Shown piece by piece: positions 12,716-27,400 of a stretch of 64,000 nucleotides of DNA. The notes under the pieces are model-generated. The model was not told where the DNA came from. It made no database searches and worked only from the letters and a program-made list of their open reading frames with translations. Made by a program: the position numbers and the translations under genes. This stretch comes from Colius striatus (Eukaryota; Chordata; Aves; Coliiformes; Coliidae): the NCBI RefSeq assembly GCF_028858725.1, contig NC_084761.1, forward strand, positions 32,580,501 through 32,644,500, in the 5' to 3' direction. Every line of letters starts with the position of its first letter. Position 1 is the stretch's first letter.

Positions 12716-14428
12716 TACCTGTAGTCAAAAGGTGGAAAAGTAGCAGGGTTTGGCATCATCTTAGTTGTTTCTACATAGCCAAAGTGTCTAGAATACTAGC
12801 TGTAGTTAGTATTAAGATTAAACCTGGATTAATCTACTTTAATAATCTACTGGATTATTAATAATCTAATAATTAATCTACTGGAAGCTTCCAGTTCTTG
12901 GCTCACTTGGTATTTTCACCCATGAATCTTCGATTACTATACACTTTTCTCTTCTGGCTGAAAATAAAAATAAACCAACCAACCAAAAACCCCTTGGTAG
13001 ACTGCATCCAGTGTTGTCAAAGCTACAAGCTTCACCTGTCCATGTGGGACAACTTTCCTATACAAGTTAATGAGCTCAGCATTAGACAGAAACCAAAATT
13101 ACTATTGTCATACCTCCATGAAGGTGGAGTAGCTTTAGTCGTAATTAAATGAAAAGGCCTCAGTCCTACTTAGCCTTCTCTCTGTATAGAAAATAGTCTG
13201 GGATTTGGCAAACCAAGTAGGGCTGCTTCTATTAAACTGTGCTGTAGGTGGTAGGAGTTCAAGCTGAGTGGTCCGATGCTACTCCAGGATTTCCAATAGT
13301 TTTAATAGCAAGACATTCTGGAACTGAATTTTCATTAGTCTCTTTATTTCAAGCAGCCATGACAAGCAGAGAAGGTATTTTTCTCAAAATACCTGTTTGG
13401 AAATAAACAGACTACGCTCAGGAACTGAGGACAAAATCTTTATGTTACAAGTTTCAATGGAATGGGGATTCTTTTGCCTGGCTTTCTAGATCTAGAGTCT
13501 CATATCCCCAAAGCTCTGATATTTCTACCTTAATTACAACATAAGACTAGATCAAAGTAAGCTGATGTGCAGAGGGATGTCTTCTAATTCCAAGTTAACA
13601 AAGTCATTAAATCAATATTAGAGGGAGATAGGCTTTACAAAGTCAGGCTTATTGCCAACAATAGCCTTGAATGTAGCCTAACAAGACTATTATTCTCATA
13701 ATAAATGGCTCCTTATTTAATGAAACGAGGTACGAAGATCATGAGGCATTAATCAAGACTTTAAGGGAGCCTTAAGATCAAAACCTTAAGGGAAGACTAG
13801 CACCTCCTATGGAGTGTCCAACTCACAAGTCCAACCACAAAACCACACCAAAATGCTTTAACAATTCCAAGAGGCTTTCACCAGGATCGGGCAAGATTCA
13901 TTCACTAGGAGGGCCAAATGCTCCCTGACATAATAGCTCTTGCTAGTACTGGCAACAACTTTTATCTATTACTAGAGTCATAGAGAAGAGGGGTAAGAGT
14001 CTGGAGTCGTCACTTCTTACTCTTTGCATGTAGACCCTAAACAACGAGAAGAGCACTTGCATTCAATTTAAAAAAAACAGTCCAAAAACCAAGTGAAAAA
14101 ACAGAGGCCTTTCCATATAGTTCACACAAAACAGAGTCCAATATAATGAACTTTTGAACATGTCAACACGAGCACTTGAAGACACTAGCTTCTTCATTAG
14201 TTCATTAAGCGTTCATTTGTTAGAGACTTCCATGGAATCTCTGCTGACTCAATTTGCGGTGAAAATATTTAAATTAACTATCTTCTTGCCAGGCACAAGA
14301 AAGACTGTTCAGTTCCTTCCAAATGAATGTGTTTCTACTTGTTTTTGTGACCGCTTTTGCTACCGTTTTACATCTTGCTAATAGTATAGGCAGCTGGCAA
14401 GCAGCAAGAGGTTTCTGGTGACTGGAGT
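12716..14428. other. Intergenic DNA between convergent SCOC and CLGN
   Basis: About 1.7 kb of A+T-rich DNA separates the two tail-to-tail genes. It holds a small direct repeat, 'aatctactgg' at 12844-12853 and 12875-12884, within an A+T-rich 'taatct' tract. No gene was seen. Confidence 0.5.
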
Positions 14429-14434
14429 TTTATT
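14429..14434 (-). terminator. CLGN: Poly(A) signal of CLGN
   Basis: AATAAA on the minus strand ('tttatt' on +), with another at 14484-14489. Either would give a CLGN 3' UTR of about 0.9 kb below the stop codon at 15392-15394. No competing downstream gene lies on this strand. Confidence 0.55.
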
Positions 14435-15391
14435 GTTTAATATACAGCTGAACTTTAACACACCAGATTTTTACAATATGCACTTTATTTAAAGTATATT
14501 ATGAGAATGCCCAGTTACTCACATCTGTAAAAAACTTAGTCCATCAAAAATCCTTATGTTAATAAATTTCATATTAAGCAAGAATTATTAAATATTTTTA
14601 GAAGGCAATGTACACTTAGCAAGTATTCTATAAACACAGGTTATACAACTGGCTCAAAACAAGTGAACTATAAAAGTTTGAAAAGTCATCTGTATATCAC
14701 TTTTGCAGATTCAGTATCTGCATTCAGAAGTAAAACAAGTCACATCAATACCACTTATTTGAAAATAGAGTACTCATAGAACACCTCAAAAATAAATTAC
14801 TGTAACAAATGTCTAAAGTGAACAGGTAACAACTCATATAGCAAGATCAACTAAAATAATTTACAATAAAAATTGTTACTAACACTAAATCATCATACAA
14901 AACAAATTATTGCATTTAGCTCTGCACAAAAAATACCTTCTCATAGCAATGTGAACTGCTATAGATGCTACATCTATACTATCATCCTCTTTTAGCTGAA
15001 AAGTGTAAACAGCTAATTTTGTGCTAGAGCTGCAAAATTACTATAATTTATCAATTTAAAAAAATATTTAGAGGAAGTTTATCTCCAACTAATACCAATA
15101 TCTACGAATCTTCAAATCTTAAGAATCTTCACTTAAAAATCAGTTGGCCAACTTCTAATTTCATTTCTATTCCAAATCTGAAACATCAGCTAACTCCTCG
15201 CAGATAGTATTTCTCCCTAAAAAGAGGGAATCAAGAGAGTTTTGGAAGGTTAAAAGATATTAAGAGAATTAAGATAAGTAACAGTGAGTCCCCCTTTTTC
15301 CTTGAAGTCCTAGAAACCTGAACGCTGTCAGACCCACTGAAGTGCCCTATCAGAAGTTACTATTATCTAAACTGCAAATACTATCTGAAAG
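14435..15391 (-). other. CLGN: CLGN 3' UTR
   Basis: A+T-rich sequence between the TGA and the minus-strand AATAAA signals at 14484 and 14429. No coding signal was seen. Confidence 0.55.
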
Positions 15392-15472
15392 TCAGTCCTT
15401 TCGTACTCTTCTTTTGCGCACTGATTTCAGTGAACCATCTCCAGAGCCTGTGCTTTCATCAGCTTCTTTCAT
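15392..15472 (-). CDS. CLGN: CLGN last coding exon
   Basis: An 81-nt exon encoding [20 protein letters not shown] and RRVRKD, then TGA. The basic end RKRRVRKD is nearly identical to the mammalian tail and is the likely ER-retention signal. Confidence 0.95.
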   Translation of the reverse strand: MKEADESTGSGDGSLKSVRKRRVRKD

Positions 15473-18400
15473 CTGAAAAGGAAAAAAAAAGAAGCATTAC
15501 AATTTTAAACCAATTTTAATTACTGAAACTGGCATGCTACTTTATTTCTCTTCCCACTCCCCCCATCACATTATCACTAAACGCAACACTTAAGTGATAG
15601 GATTTTTTCCCCCCCAAAATATTAATGTAATGATAAATAAATGGGTAGAAGACTTTCTGTTCTGTATTTAGAAGGAAGAGAATAGTACCTCTATAAATTG
15701 ATGTCAGAAATTTGGTTTTGCCCATTTACTCACTGGTTTAAATGCAGCGACTTTTTAATGAATTTCAGTTTCCCTGAAGTGTATCTTATACTAATTTTAA
15801 TTTCCACTTATTAAGCAAAAAGCTTTTAAAAACATTCCAACTGTCAGCTTTGGAGCGCTAAAAATAGAACAAACTGTTCTGAAATCAAGGGTGTTCTTCT
15901 CAGTATAAAAGCTGTTAGCTTTCAGAAAAGCCCTTCCGACGTTAACTCCATTCTCAGACAATGTGTTGCTTCCTCAGCTGTTTCAGAGGGAACAGCTCAT
16001 AGAATGTGGCAGAACCAGAGTGAGAACATGCGTGCCTGACATCTTCCAAGTATCTCACTGTCTAACTTATGACAAACTTGCACACCCTGAGAACACCCAG
16101 AGAAGAGCAAGCCATAACCTCATTGTGGTAACTCTGTAAGGGCACATACAGATTCCAATCTTGTTATTACTTTCACAGAGTCACACGTGTCTTAATGGAG
16201 TTCATCAGATACTGTATGCCTAGGGAAAAGCATAAGGGAAAAACAATTTCTTACAGGAACAACAGAAAGCACTGAATAAGGGGTAATTAACAAAGAACTG
16301 CAGTGCTGAAAATGCAACCTCATACATGTACAGTTTCCTAGAGGAGTTATATGAAGAAAGGTTAACATTACATTGAACAAGTCCCCTAATCTGGGAAGGG
16401 ACTCATTTAGGGAGTGACAAGTACAAGCCTCTCAACAGAAATACTATGGGCTGATCTAAAGCCTTTCAGACATACCATACTTTCTATGTGAAAGGATGAG
16501 TAGTTGGTGAGCAAGGAAAGCATACACTAATTCCATTCTACAGTGTTATTCTCTGGAAAGCCTTTTAGAGATTAATTAATGACTAGATTAATCTGCACAA
16601 GAAAAATGAAGCTGCAGATGCAGAATTCAAAACCAGTATCCTCAGTTTGCTGAAAACCTTATTTTGGAATTAAAAAAAAGCCAAAACCCAAATCTAAACC
16701 TGAAAGCTTAACATTTTCTTGGTCTCACTGAAAGGCTTTTTCATTAGAAGGCTATTTGGTTAGAAGCACACGTTTCATCAACTAATGATAAAAAGAGATT
16801 GACAACTACTGCAGCACACACATTTTCAAGACTTGCAATTCATTTACATGATGAAATAATACTCCAGTTTCATATTTATAGACCTGCATGATTACTTCTG
16901 TATCATACCTGTATTTTACAATAAATATAACCTCCTAGCCAAAATTATACAGAAAGAGGTGTTTCACAAACCTATACAGAGCATTTGAGGTGCCAAACTC
17001 AGAACACAGCATGATTTGGTTTATGTCTCAACAGAAGAAAAACTTTTGTTGTAGGTAGCTGAGCTTAATTAGAAGTGCAATGTTGGACAATGGCAAGAAG
17101 AAAATAGAGAAACAGAAATAGAAAATTACCTCATCTTCTGAACCAGATTTATTTGACTTATCACCACCTTCTTGATTTTCATCTGCAACTTCATTTTCTT
17201 CTTCATCATCATCAATATCTTCAGCACCTTCATCTTCTGCAGAAGAAATTAGTTGTATTTTGTAAACAGAACTGTATTAAAAATGCACTATTTCCAGACA
17301 TAGTAGTAAGGAAAAGCAGCCCATATTTGCACATGTTGTGATCGGCACCTAGGGTAACCAGCTCTGAATTTCCTGTGTTATTTTGTGAAGGAAGCCATGC
17401 ATCCAGCTATTTTGATTTCCACTCTGGGCTTCAGTGCTTGGAAGCTAGCACTCCTATGCCTGCCTTTTAGGTATGGAGGAACTAAACCTCAGCAACCACA
17501 GCATGAATCAAAGAAAAGTTACTGAGGTTTGACAAGTCTCTTCCTTTACTTTAAACTGAGGTCTTGAAGTGAGACCTCCTGGAAGCTCAGTACCTTTTGC
17601 AATACTTTTAAGAGTAAACAAGAAATCTTATCCATCCAAATTAACTGACTTAATAGAAGAGTAATGGAATGCCAGTATCTCAGGCAGCCTTGCAACAGTA
17701 ACATATTAGGTACTAAACCTATCTATGATCTGCATCAAGACTGGGTAAAAGAAAACAGATTCTGTAATTCAGGAGCAAAGAGCAGGTGAACTAGAAGATG
17801 AAAGGAGAATGTAAGATACAAAGATGAAATGCTGTAACTACAATTAAAGCTAACGAAAAAATAAATGTAGCATAACTAAAATAATCAGATGCCTAGGCAA
17901 GACTCTTGAATAGTAAGGCAGATGGATCAAGTTTGGTGTGACAAGTATCGTGCCAACAATACTTGTCCATTCTGTAAATATTGGCATGGGAACATCTGAT
18001 GCTGAGGAAACTTGAGGAAATCACACAGGAAGAACCATAGAATGATTTTGTTTGGAAAAGACCTTAAAGATCATCAAGTCCAACTACTAACCTAACATTG
18101 CAAAGCCCAACAGTAAACCATATCCCTTCTAAGTTATCACCATATATGCAACATATGCAAAGACAGATAGAACCCATAAAGTTTCAGTCAGTAAGACAAA
18201 GTGATGTCAGTACTAACAAAAAAAGAAACAAAACATGAGTATCTGCTAGGTTTCTAACTTTCCCAGCCAGTCAACTCATCACTTTCCTTGTTCCTACCAG
18301 GGAAGAGTGAAGTACAAGGCCAAATCTCGCAGAGGTCTGAGGCTAAGGATTTTCTTACGGAAGTCAAGATAACATATTAGAAGTTAGGTGACTGGTTTCA

Positions 18401-21400
18401 TTACTCTAGACTTAGAGAAATGCTAACAGGACAAAGCCATAGTTGAACAGCACCAGTAATCTTTAATACAGTAACAAAAGATGATTTTATCCTTACAAGC
18501 CAACGTACAGCCCAACCTAACATCATTGATTTCGCCCCTGGGGCAGCAGGACAGATCTCTGCACTTGTGAAATGCACTGCTAGGATGCAATACAGAGGAA
18601 GCAACATACTTCAGTATTTCAAGTCTACTGTATTTGCAAGCTTTTTTCAAGAGTTACTAAAATAAGTGACCGACAATAGTTCAAGCTACAACTCTCCCAC
18701 AGAGGAGTATGCAAAAAGACTTATGTTAGACAGGTAAAGATATTCCAGACACATTTTAATGACAACAGTGTGACTTTAACCACTTCAGGTACATATAACT
18801 GAGGCATTGAAATGTGTTCAATACAGGATATATTTAGAAGGGAGAAAATATGCATCACTATGTACAAACATAAAAAGACTGTCAGAAGGATGTTCATTTC
18901 TTGTACATGAAAAAATACTGAGGAGAGTCCTTACTTTCTGCTTGTATTTATCAAAGAGCTATTACCCATGGAATGCTACATGCTGGAGGTTGTCAAAGAC
19001 AAAATTTGACTCAGGACAAAGCAGATTTTGCATATCCCAAGATGACTGGTTGAAATGATTGTCATTGTAATCCACGAACTAGTTCTATTCATATCTTTAT
19101 ATTTAATCAAGTGCTTGCTCATCTTACCATCTTCAGCAGTATCTTCGTTTTCTTTTTCCTCTTCTACATCTATGTCATCATCCTCTAACTCATCTCTCTC
19201 CTGTATTAATTCTTCCTTTGTAATTGGCTTAGATATACGAGATTTTTTGAAGTCAATATCTTCATCTGTTTTCTATAACAAATTAGAAATCAACTGACAT
19301 TTAAACTCAAGACACAAATCAAACACAACTGCCACTAGAAGCCAAGTAATCTCAACAGCACATAAAAAGTGCATATTCTTGCACAAAGACTAAGCGTTTC
19401 CAAATAAAGTATTAAGAATAAAACCAAAAATATAGTAAATGTCTCTAACCTTTGCTGGCCAGCAGAACAACAGACCTAGACCAACAGGGAGAGCTAAAGT
19501 CAAGATGTAAAGAACCCATAGCCATGGGTGGTCCTCTGCAGCAGTCACCAGTTGACTAAACATACCAGGCTGTATTAAAAACAATTATAAAAATGAAAAT
19601 TTAGTATTTGCATCTCCCTCAACACTTCACTAAGTTTACAAAATGGACTGTGACTATTTTAAGCTTTATGTTGCCCTTCATTTTTTAAATCCTTCTTTGC
19701 CTTTGTTTTTGAAAGACTAAACCAATATTGGATTTCAACACTAGTAAAGTAACAACTTGAAAGGCTGCAAACAAATAGCATGTGTTAAGTAAGAAGGAAC
19801 AACCTGGTACTCCAACCATACTAGGCTAGCCACTACTCAATTTCGTAAAGTGACATTTGGAGTCTTGGCAACCTCCTGCTCTACACCTTTTCCAGCCTCT
19901 CTGTTTTCCCCTCCCCCCACACACACTGTGCTAACTAAAGTGAAAGCTCCTAAAGCATCAAGAACCTCAGAGCAGCAGCCAGCCTCCTAAAGAGCAATGT
20001 CTTGCTCCATTTGTACTACCACATTCTCTCCTTTGACAGCCAGTTATTCAGTGGGTAAACTGTCCTCTCAGTCCAGTTCTGACTTACACAGTAGACAGAG
20101 GTAAACAACTGCCTAGTCCACTAGTACCTCTGAAAAGGAGATATCAGCAACTAAGGTAGTAAGTTTGAGAGGCACAGTGGGGTGATGGAATTTGAGGCAA
20201 TATTTTTTGCTATTCTGCATACAGGTATAGATGCAGGTTCAGACAAACTAAAACATTTCAGAAAACACAAAGGAGATGGCTTTCCTAATTGCAGGGGCAG
20301 AAATGCTGTTGCTACTCGCTCATCCTGTGGCAAACAACACCTGTTAAGAGCTGGTCACATTTGCCACAAACCCATAATTTCACAACTGCAGGCTTGCCTT
20401 TGGCACCCAAAGAAAATATGGGACTGTTAGAAAGAATCTGTAGTCAGTGACAGCAGCCACTAGAGGGGCTCACGATCCCATATGTTAGAACAAGCTCATC
20501 CTACAGTGTGGAAAAGAGACCTAGAAAAAACTGTGGCAGCCGGCCAAGTGCAGTATACAAACAAAATGTGGCTGCACACACAGAAACAGAAGAACAGATG
20601 GGGCTCCATAAACTCAGCTTCCATTTGCTGACAGGAACTGAACTTCTAAGTATCACCACCAAGAGTAGAAGACTCATTAACTATAACGAAGCCTATTTCT
20701 CACTAGGTGTTTAAGTAAAATGTTGTACCCTTTTCATTTCAAGAGGATATTAATCCAAGAAAGTAAAAAAGCCAAATTACAAGGAAGAAAACTTATCATA
20801 GTTACTGAGCAAGATCATTAACTGCAGACAAATTAATATTCTGTCAGCACTAACTGGCAGAAAATTCTTCCAACAGCACACCCTCCTCACTACTTTTGCC
20901 TATCAAGAACATAGTAAATTTGTACCTCATTAGCACTTGCTACTAACTTCTTCAAGCCCCAGCCATCTGCTGCCCAACGATCTGCTACTTCTTTTTCTGA
21001 ACATATAATGAAGTTATCAAAGTAGATATCAGATGTTATAGACCAGAGCTCTAAACCAATAGCACTGACAGTGGTCATCTTGAAAGGATGAAGATCTTCA
21101 AAATAGTAGGGGTTTGGTATTTTCCGAGGACTCCAGATTCCCTTTTAACAAGAAAAAAAAAAAGTAATCACATTTCCTATACCTCACCAAAAAAGAAACC
21201 CATGAAACAAATTTTAAATTAATTAGAACTTCGCAACTATTTTAAATGCATTAAGACAAACAGTAGAGTTTAATCTACGTAAAACCAGCATTGGAAATAG
21301 TCTATAGGATTTTGGCAGATGAGTCTCAACTTGCTGGCTTAGGGCAGAGCTCTCAAAATTATTCCTTTTGGCTGTTCAGGATTACAGTAATTAACTGACT

Positions 21401-24400
21401 GTACAAAGTATCTCTGTTCTTTCTGGTAGTGAAGATTCCAAGCACAGTCTTTGTAAGCTTCCTAGAGTAAGTCTAGGAAAAAAATTTCCTAATAATGCAG
21501 GAAAATCAGACACTGGTATTACTTCTTCCTCTAGTCTCTCGTCACGTAACAGTTTTGGCTTTTGTTCATCAATATAACATATACTTTTAAGGGCACTGAT
21601 CAATATCTTTTGGCCAGTGATGGCACCTTTTGAGGTAAGCATCTATTGTCTGGTAGTCAAAGACTGCAGGACAGCTACATCCATAATCAACACAATCCCT
21701 TCCTGTGTGCATGTGTATATATATATAAAAAACACCAACAGCTACTGTAACCAGAGGCATTAAGGAACACTTTAGGGAAGCAAAGATCAAAAATTATAGC
21801 CAAATTTTGTTTACAAACGTGTTTAGGACCTTGAACTCAGATTCAATTACTTCCCAGCCATAATTGCTAAAAAGTAACTAATTTTAACATCCAACTGATT
21901 ACCTCATGTCTGGAGTGGAAGCGAGGAATTTAAATGTCCAAAATTGATGCTTCCGCTAAAATTGACCCAGTAAGTCAATCTGCTTACTGAAAAATTTAAT
22001 CTTTAATAAAAAAATTGTTCATTTAAACAACCTGTATTTAGAACCCCAACAAAGAAGAGAAATATTTCATTAAATAAGTCAGAATACAGCTCTACAGAGC
22101 TTATTTAATAAGCAGTACCAGTGCAAATCATTGCAAAAGCAATTTTTAATAGAGAAACGGTTTTAATACAGGAGGCATTTTTATTTTCTAGTATACTTAA
22201 AGGAACAAAAGCAAATAAAATTTTAAAACCTCAATTTAGTGACTGTATTCAGACTCATTCTAAAAATATTAATACACTGTTAAAAAGCCTGTATGAATAT
22301 ACTACTTCAACTTGCCTGCTTCGTTGAAGTCTGTACCTTTTAACAACAATCTGCAATATTGCAGTTACCTGGTAGTTAGGATTATCTATCATAGGTGCTT
22401 TCCATTTTCCTTTATAGTTTGGGTTATTCTTCATGGGACGCACCCAGTCTCCACAACCAGGTGCAGCCTCACACTTTGGATTAAGGATCTGAGGGGCTTC
22501 CCACTCCCCATCCATTTCTTCATCCCTACACAAAACAAAAGAGATATATAAATAACTGATTTAAGAGCAGACTGGTCAGAACAGTAGTAGTCAGTCTGAA
22601 GTTTGAGTCCATACACATTTTGCGACAACCACCTTAGATTTTTAATCAGCTCACAGAACTTTACTCAACAGTATGTACATCCTTTTGGGTTTTTTAAAGG
22701 AGTGCTACAACATGGGAGGTTTTGTTTTGGTTTTATTTTAAAGTTCACCTTTTCATAACTACCAGAGCATGATTGAATGAAACTGTATTCCTGCATTTGT
22801 AGACAACTTGAAACTTCTTCAGAAGATTCTTGGAAGATTCCCCGAGGCTATTCTATGATGACTTCAAGTTCTCAAATGCTTTCATGGTTTAACATTGTGG
22901 CAAATTCTTTCAAAGGGGTCCTTCATTTGGTTTAGTTTATATATCTTCAGAAAACAAAGAGCTATTGACATTTTCATGTTTTTCTAAAAGGAGCTCCCAA
23001 AACGACAAACATTTGGCCATACCTTAACACATTGTAATTTATTGCCTCAAAAGACAATGATATTTGGATTTACATCTGATCCACAACCCACGATTTGCCA
23101 CAGAGAATAGGGGGGCTTATCTACAATACACAACAACTTGCACTCATTGATCAAGTTCTTACCAGTCCTTTGGTTTTCTTGCATTAGGGTCTGGAACATA
23201 CTGTGGTTCATCATCAAGCCAACCCTCAGGCTTAACAGCATCAGGATCTTCTATTTTGGAAGGCTCATTTTCATCCCTTCAATTACAGACTTATGTTAGA
23301 AAACATAGCAGCCTGACGTTGAACAAGTGCTCTGTTCAGAGGACTGAAACCAGCATGAAAAGGATGATTTTCAAAGGCACAACATAATTAGACACATTGA
23401 TCATCCGAATTACACATCCAATTATCTGTTTATAAATACCTGAATTATATTTACGTTGTTTCAAAGTACCACTTAGCCCAGAATTTTCTGCCATCAACTG
23501 GCAGGTGTCAGTCAGATTTTCCCATTAAGTTTTACCCTCCTTTTCCTAAGTTGCCATACAAATAGTAGTTCACACAGAAGGAAACAGAAATCATTGAATG
23601 TAAAGCAAGACTATACGGTGAAAAAAATCCCTCTTCCTAATATTTTGGGTAATCTTAGTTATTAATTGCAATTGTGGAGGGTACAAATCACCAAAAAGCA
23701 CAATTCTTTCCTTAGAAGATTACCAGATTCTTGTACCCAGTCAATTTTGTTTCCAAACTTTAGTGTTTTTAGCAGTGACACATATCCCAATTGTCATTAG
23801 CAAAACGACAAATTAAAACCAGTCAAATCTTTCAAATGAATTACCTGCACATAAAACATATTGTACAGATAAAATTGTTCTCCTTACCAGTCATCTGGTT
23901 TGACAGCATTTGGATCAGGTATTCTTGGTCTCTCATCCCAGTCCTCAGGTTTCTTATCACTAGGATCCTCTATTTCTTTAGGAGGGTTTACAGGAGGAAC
24001 CATATCCTCAAGAAGACTTCCTTTACTTACAACCACTTGGTCAATTAACATTTCAAATGTATCATCTGGTTTTAGCACTAAATTAAAGAAATTTATATCA
24101 CACACACACAAAAGGGAAAGCATTCTTTTACAAATATCTGTAACCAAAACCTATATCATAAACTCAGACTGAGACAAATAATGGCCAATAGGATCCTTGC
24201 TAGCAGAGCAAGAGAGACTCCCCATCCAGGTACTGGATCTGGACAGAAAACATTTAAGTTGCTATTGTGGGGATATATGACCAGTATGAGGGCCCCGAAT
24301 TCAATTGCTGAAACACATCCAAGCACACTCTACAAGATTTTTCAAAAACCTACCACTTGGCCAAAATTCTGCATGATTTATTTTAAAACGGAAACAATGA

Positions 24401-27400
24401 AAGACAAACCTCTTGCCCTAAAAGGCATCTCTGATACCAAATTACAATTTCACACATGAAAGCATGGAAAATACAAGAACTGTGTCAGGATCAACAACAC
24501 AACATTTTCCCTCAAGTTCATGGCTGACAGCCATTTCCTTCAAATGTCAGACTATGAATATAGAAAACTTTTCAAACATTGAAATATTTTAGCATGTGTG
24601 AGTAACTGAGAAGCCAGGATCATTGAACTAAGCAGTGTCACATTCAGTAAGAGCCACTGTATCCAGGTCCACTTCTAATATCCAGTAAGCACATTTGTAA
24701 GTGTTCAACAAGCATATTCAAATGTCCATTCAACACAAAGATTATGAATTCAAAGTAAGTACTATTCCACTTGTACAGCAGCTTTTTGTGGTGATTAAAA
24801 CTACTGTAACAGTCTTATAATGACAATTCTTTCAGCCTAAAAGTTTTCAATGTAATTAGAATATCCACAAGTGCAAAAATTAAAACCTCATAACACACTG
24901 TGGATAAAATAAAAACAATTTACTTTTTAATTTCTTATCAGTCATGTAATTTATTAGAATCTTGCAGCTCTATGGAATCTATTTGAAAAATTACAACAGA
25001 ACAAATGCTATCCAAGTTTAACTATCTTTAATAATTATCTCTAATGAAAAGACCAAATCGAGAAACACCTGCATTTCTTGACCACAAAAACTGTGTTTTG
25101 TTTCACTTATTCCTATTATCTAAAAGTGAACATTTGCTATGGCATACTACTGTAATCTATTTTAAAGAACAGTCAGATCTCCCATGGCACAAAGCTGAAC
25201 ACCACTGTGTTCAAAGCCTTCCATTATTATTCAATGGTAGTTCAAAAGTGCAGTCAGTTTTGCTGAATTTGCAGTATGTCACAGATTAGCCTATTCCTCT
25301 GATAGTTTCCTCCGAAGTTGGAAAAAGTGGGGAAAAAAAGAACTAAGAAATTAAACTTTCATCTTTGCTACCCTGATCTTGGTATAAAAAGAGATGTCAC
25401 ATGAACTAAAACCAGCCCATATTCACTCATCTCCAGAGAATGCGGTAACAAACCTGTTCATGCACACTGATGCAGATACAGGTGTAAGTGAGAATTCTTA
25501 ACACACACAGGAGAGAGGTGTGCAGCAGATTGAACTACGTTCCTATGAACTCTGATGCCTTCCTGGAACATTGATGGGTTTAGGGTTTTTAATATCTATC
25601 TTAAAAAATATTTTGTCATGGTAAGCACTGGAAGTATTAATCAGTTCTTCACACTAGAGGCTGGCCAGGGCTGATGTGTTTTTTCCTGTAATTGAATATT
25701 AAACAGTAGCATTTGAAAGCCACTTTTATGTCCTGTAGTTAAGCTCAGTCATGAAATCATTCAAGCCCAAATTGTTAAGTAACAACTCCTCATAAATAAC
25801 AGCCTAAAAGAAACAAAAAAACAGATTCAAGTACAAAGCTTCAGTGAACAGAAATACATCTTTTTTTCCCTCCTTTCTGATTTAAACTTCTAAGAATTGA
25901 ACAATACCGAGAGTGTACAGATGCGTCTTCTTGTCCAAATAGAATTTTTTTAGGTCTACATCAGGACGTTTTGCATGTTTTTCTTCATATTCTCCAGTTT
26001 TAGGATTCTTATGTCTGAAGATAAAGTGTAGTTTGTAATCTTCTCCACATTTATCTGGTCCAAACATAATAGTATAAGGTGTTTTGTCAAAAAAGTATTC
26101 CTGCAGAAGTAAGAAAGCTGAGCATGTGTTATAATGTACATTTCATGAAGTCACTTTGGGTACTATCTTTCCTTGGTGCTGTTGCATATGGTATAGTTAC
26201 CTTTTTCTGAAAGATAACTGAAAGCTGAGAGGGTAAACATGAAAGGAATTGAACTGTTCTCTTGAGCTGCTGAGTGCCCTCTGTTCTCAGTGAATGGACT
26301 AACCATAGAGATCATTTAAGCCTCTTCAAGGAAGATCAATATATTTGTTTACATCTTACTTTTTAAGTACAAATGTCTATCACAAATCAAAAAACCCCAA
26401 CGTCTATATCCTTCTACAAATATTACACTAAAAGATGGAAGGGAACCACTTACTGTTCTTCATGATTTTATTTTTCAATAAAGATAAAAACCAATCCAGC
26501 ATTTTATCAGTCTTCTTGCTCCACATTAAATGATGACAACAATAAAAAACCATGAAAATATCAAGTATAGTTATTCACTTTCAGAGTATGTTGCATTAAG
26601 CTGTTAGGTCTGTGAGTATTTTTCAGCAGTTTCTATGATTTTTGTATTTAGAATACACAGTAATGTAGTGCCTTATATTTTAAAGCAATTGTTTGAATGA
26701 ATAAGAGCCCTTGGTTCCTGGAAGTGTTCTTCTTGAAAGATATATTCTGACACAAATGTATTATTTAAAATGAGTCTGTATTTTAATTTTTTTTTTTTAA
26801 TGCAAAATAAAACATCTTCACTTTATGCACTACAGAAATGCATGTATTTTGAGTTCAGTCCCTTTTACAACATTGAGTCTCAGGAGAATGTCACTAATAA
26901 GTATTAACAGTAATTAACTGATAACTCTAATAGCAATAAACTATTAAAACTATTAAAATATTAAATATTTAATATTAAAATACAGCATTTAAATATGTCC
27001 TCCTTCCAAGGTAAAAAAATCCACAAACACAAAATAAGAAAGAAAGAACGCTAACACTTTTAAGTTACCTCATGAAACTGCCAGGGAAATTAAAAAAGTA
27101 CAGGATTAATTGTTAGCCAGGCAATAAAGAGCCAAATTTTGCATTTGCTCTCTTCCGGTTTAGCCTCTAGTAAGATGAGAGATACTGGAGAATTACAGTT
27201 TCATCAGTAATTGAACTGAGTATCTTGGTCTCACTCCTTCTTTTAATATGTAAAACTTCACAGTTTTACTGTCATTTACACATCTTCCCATTAGGAAGTA
27301 CATCATGCCTGTACTTGCTTTTCTATAGTCTGTATTTTTATCTATTAGTACTCAAGTTACTAGAGCATAAAACATATACTGGCACACAAATTTTAGGAAA

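Larger units (their letters stand above)
15473..19127 (-). other. CLGN: CLGN introns near the 3' end
   Basis: Introns 15473-17129 and 17237-19127. The second holds a CR1 3' fragment at about 18034-18130. Otherwise there is A+T-rich DNA with no recognised gene. Confidence 0.6.
19570..25907 (-). other. CLGN: CLGN introns around the P-domain exons
   Basis: Introns 19570-20925, 21142-22368, 22526-23162, 23277-23887 and 24078-25907. They contain only minor simple repeats: (TA)6 at 21716-21727 and (CA)n at about 24099-24110. No interspersed element or RNA gene was recognised. Confidence 0.5.
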
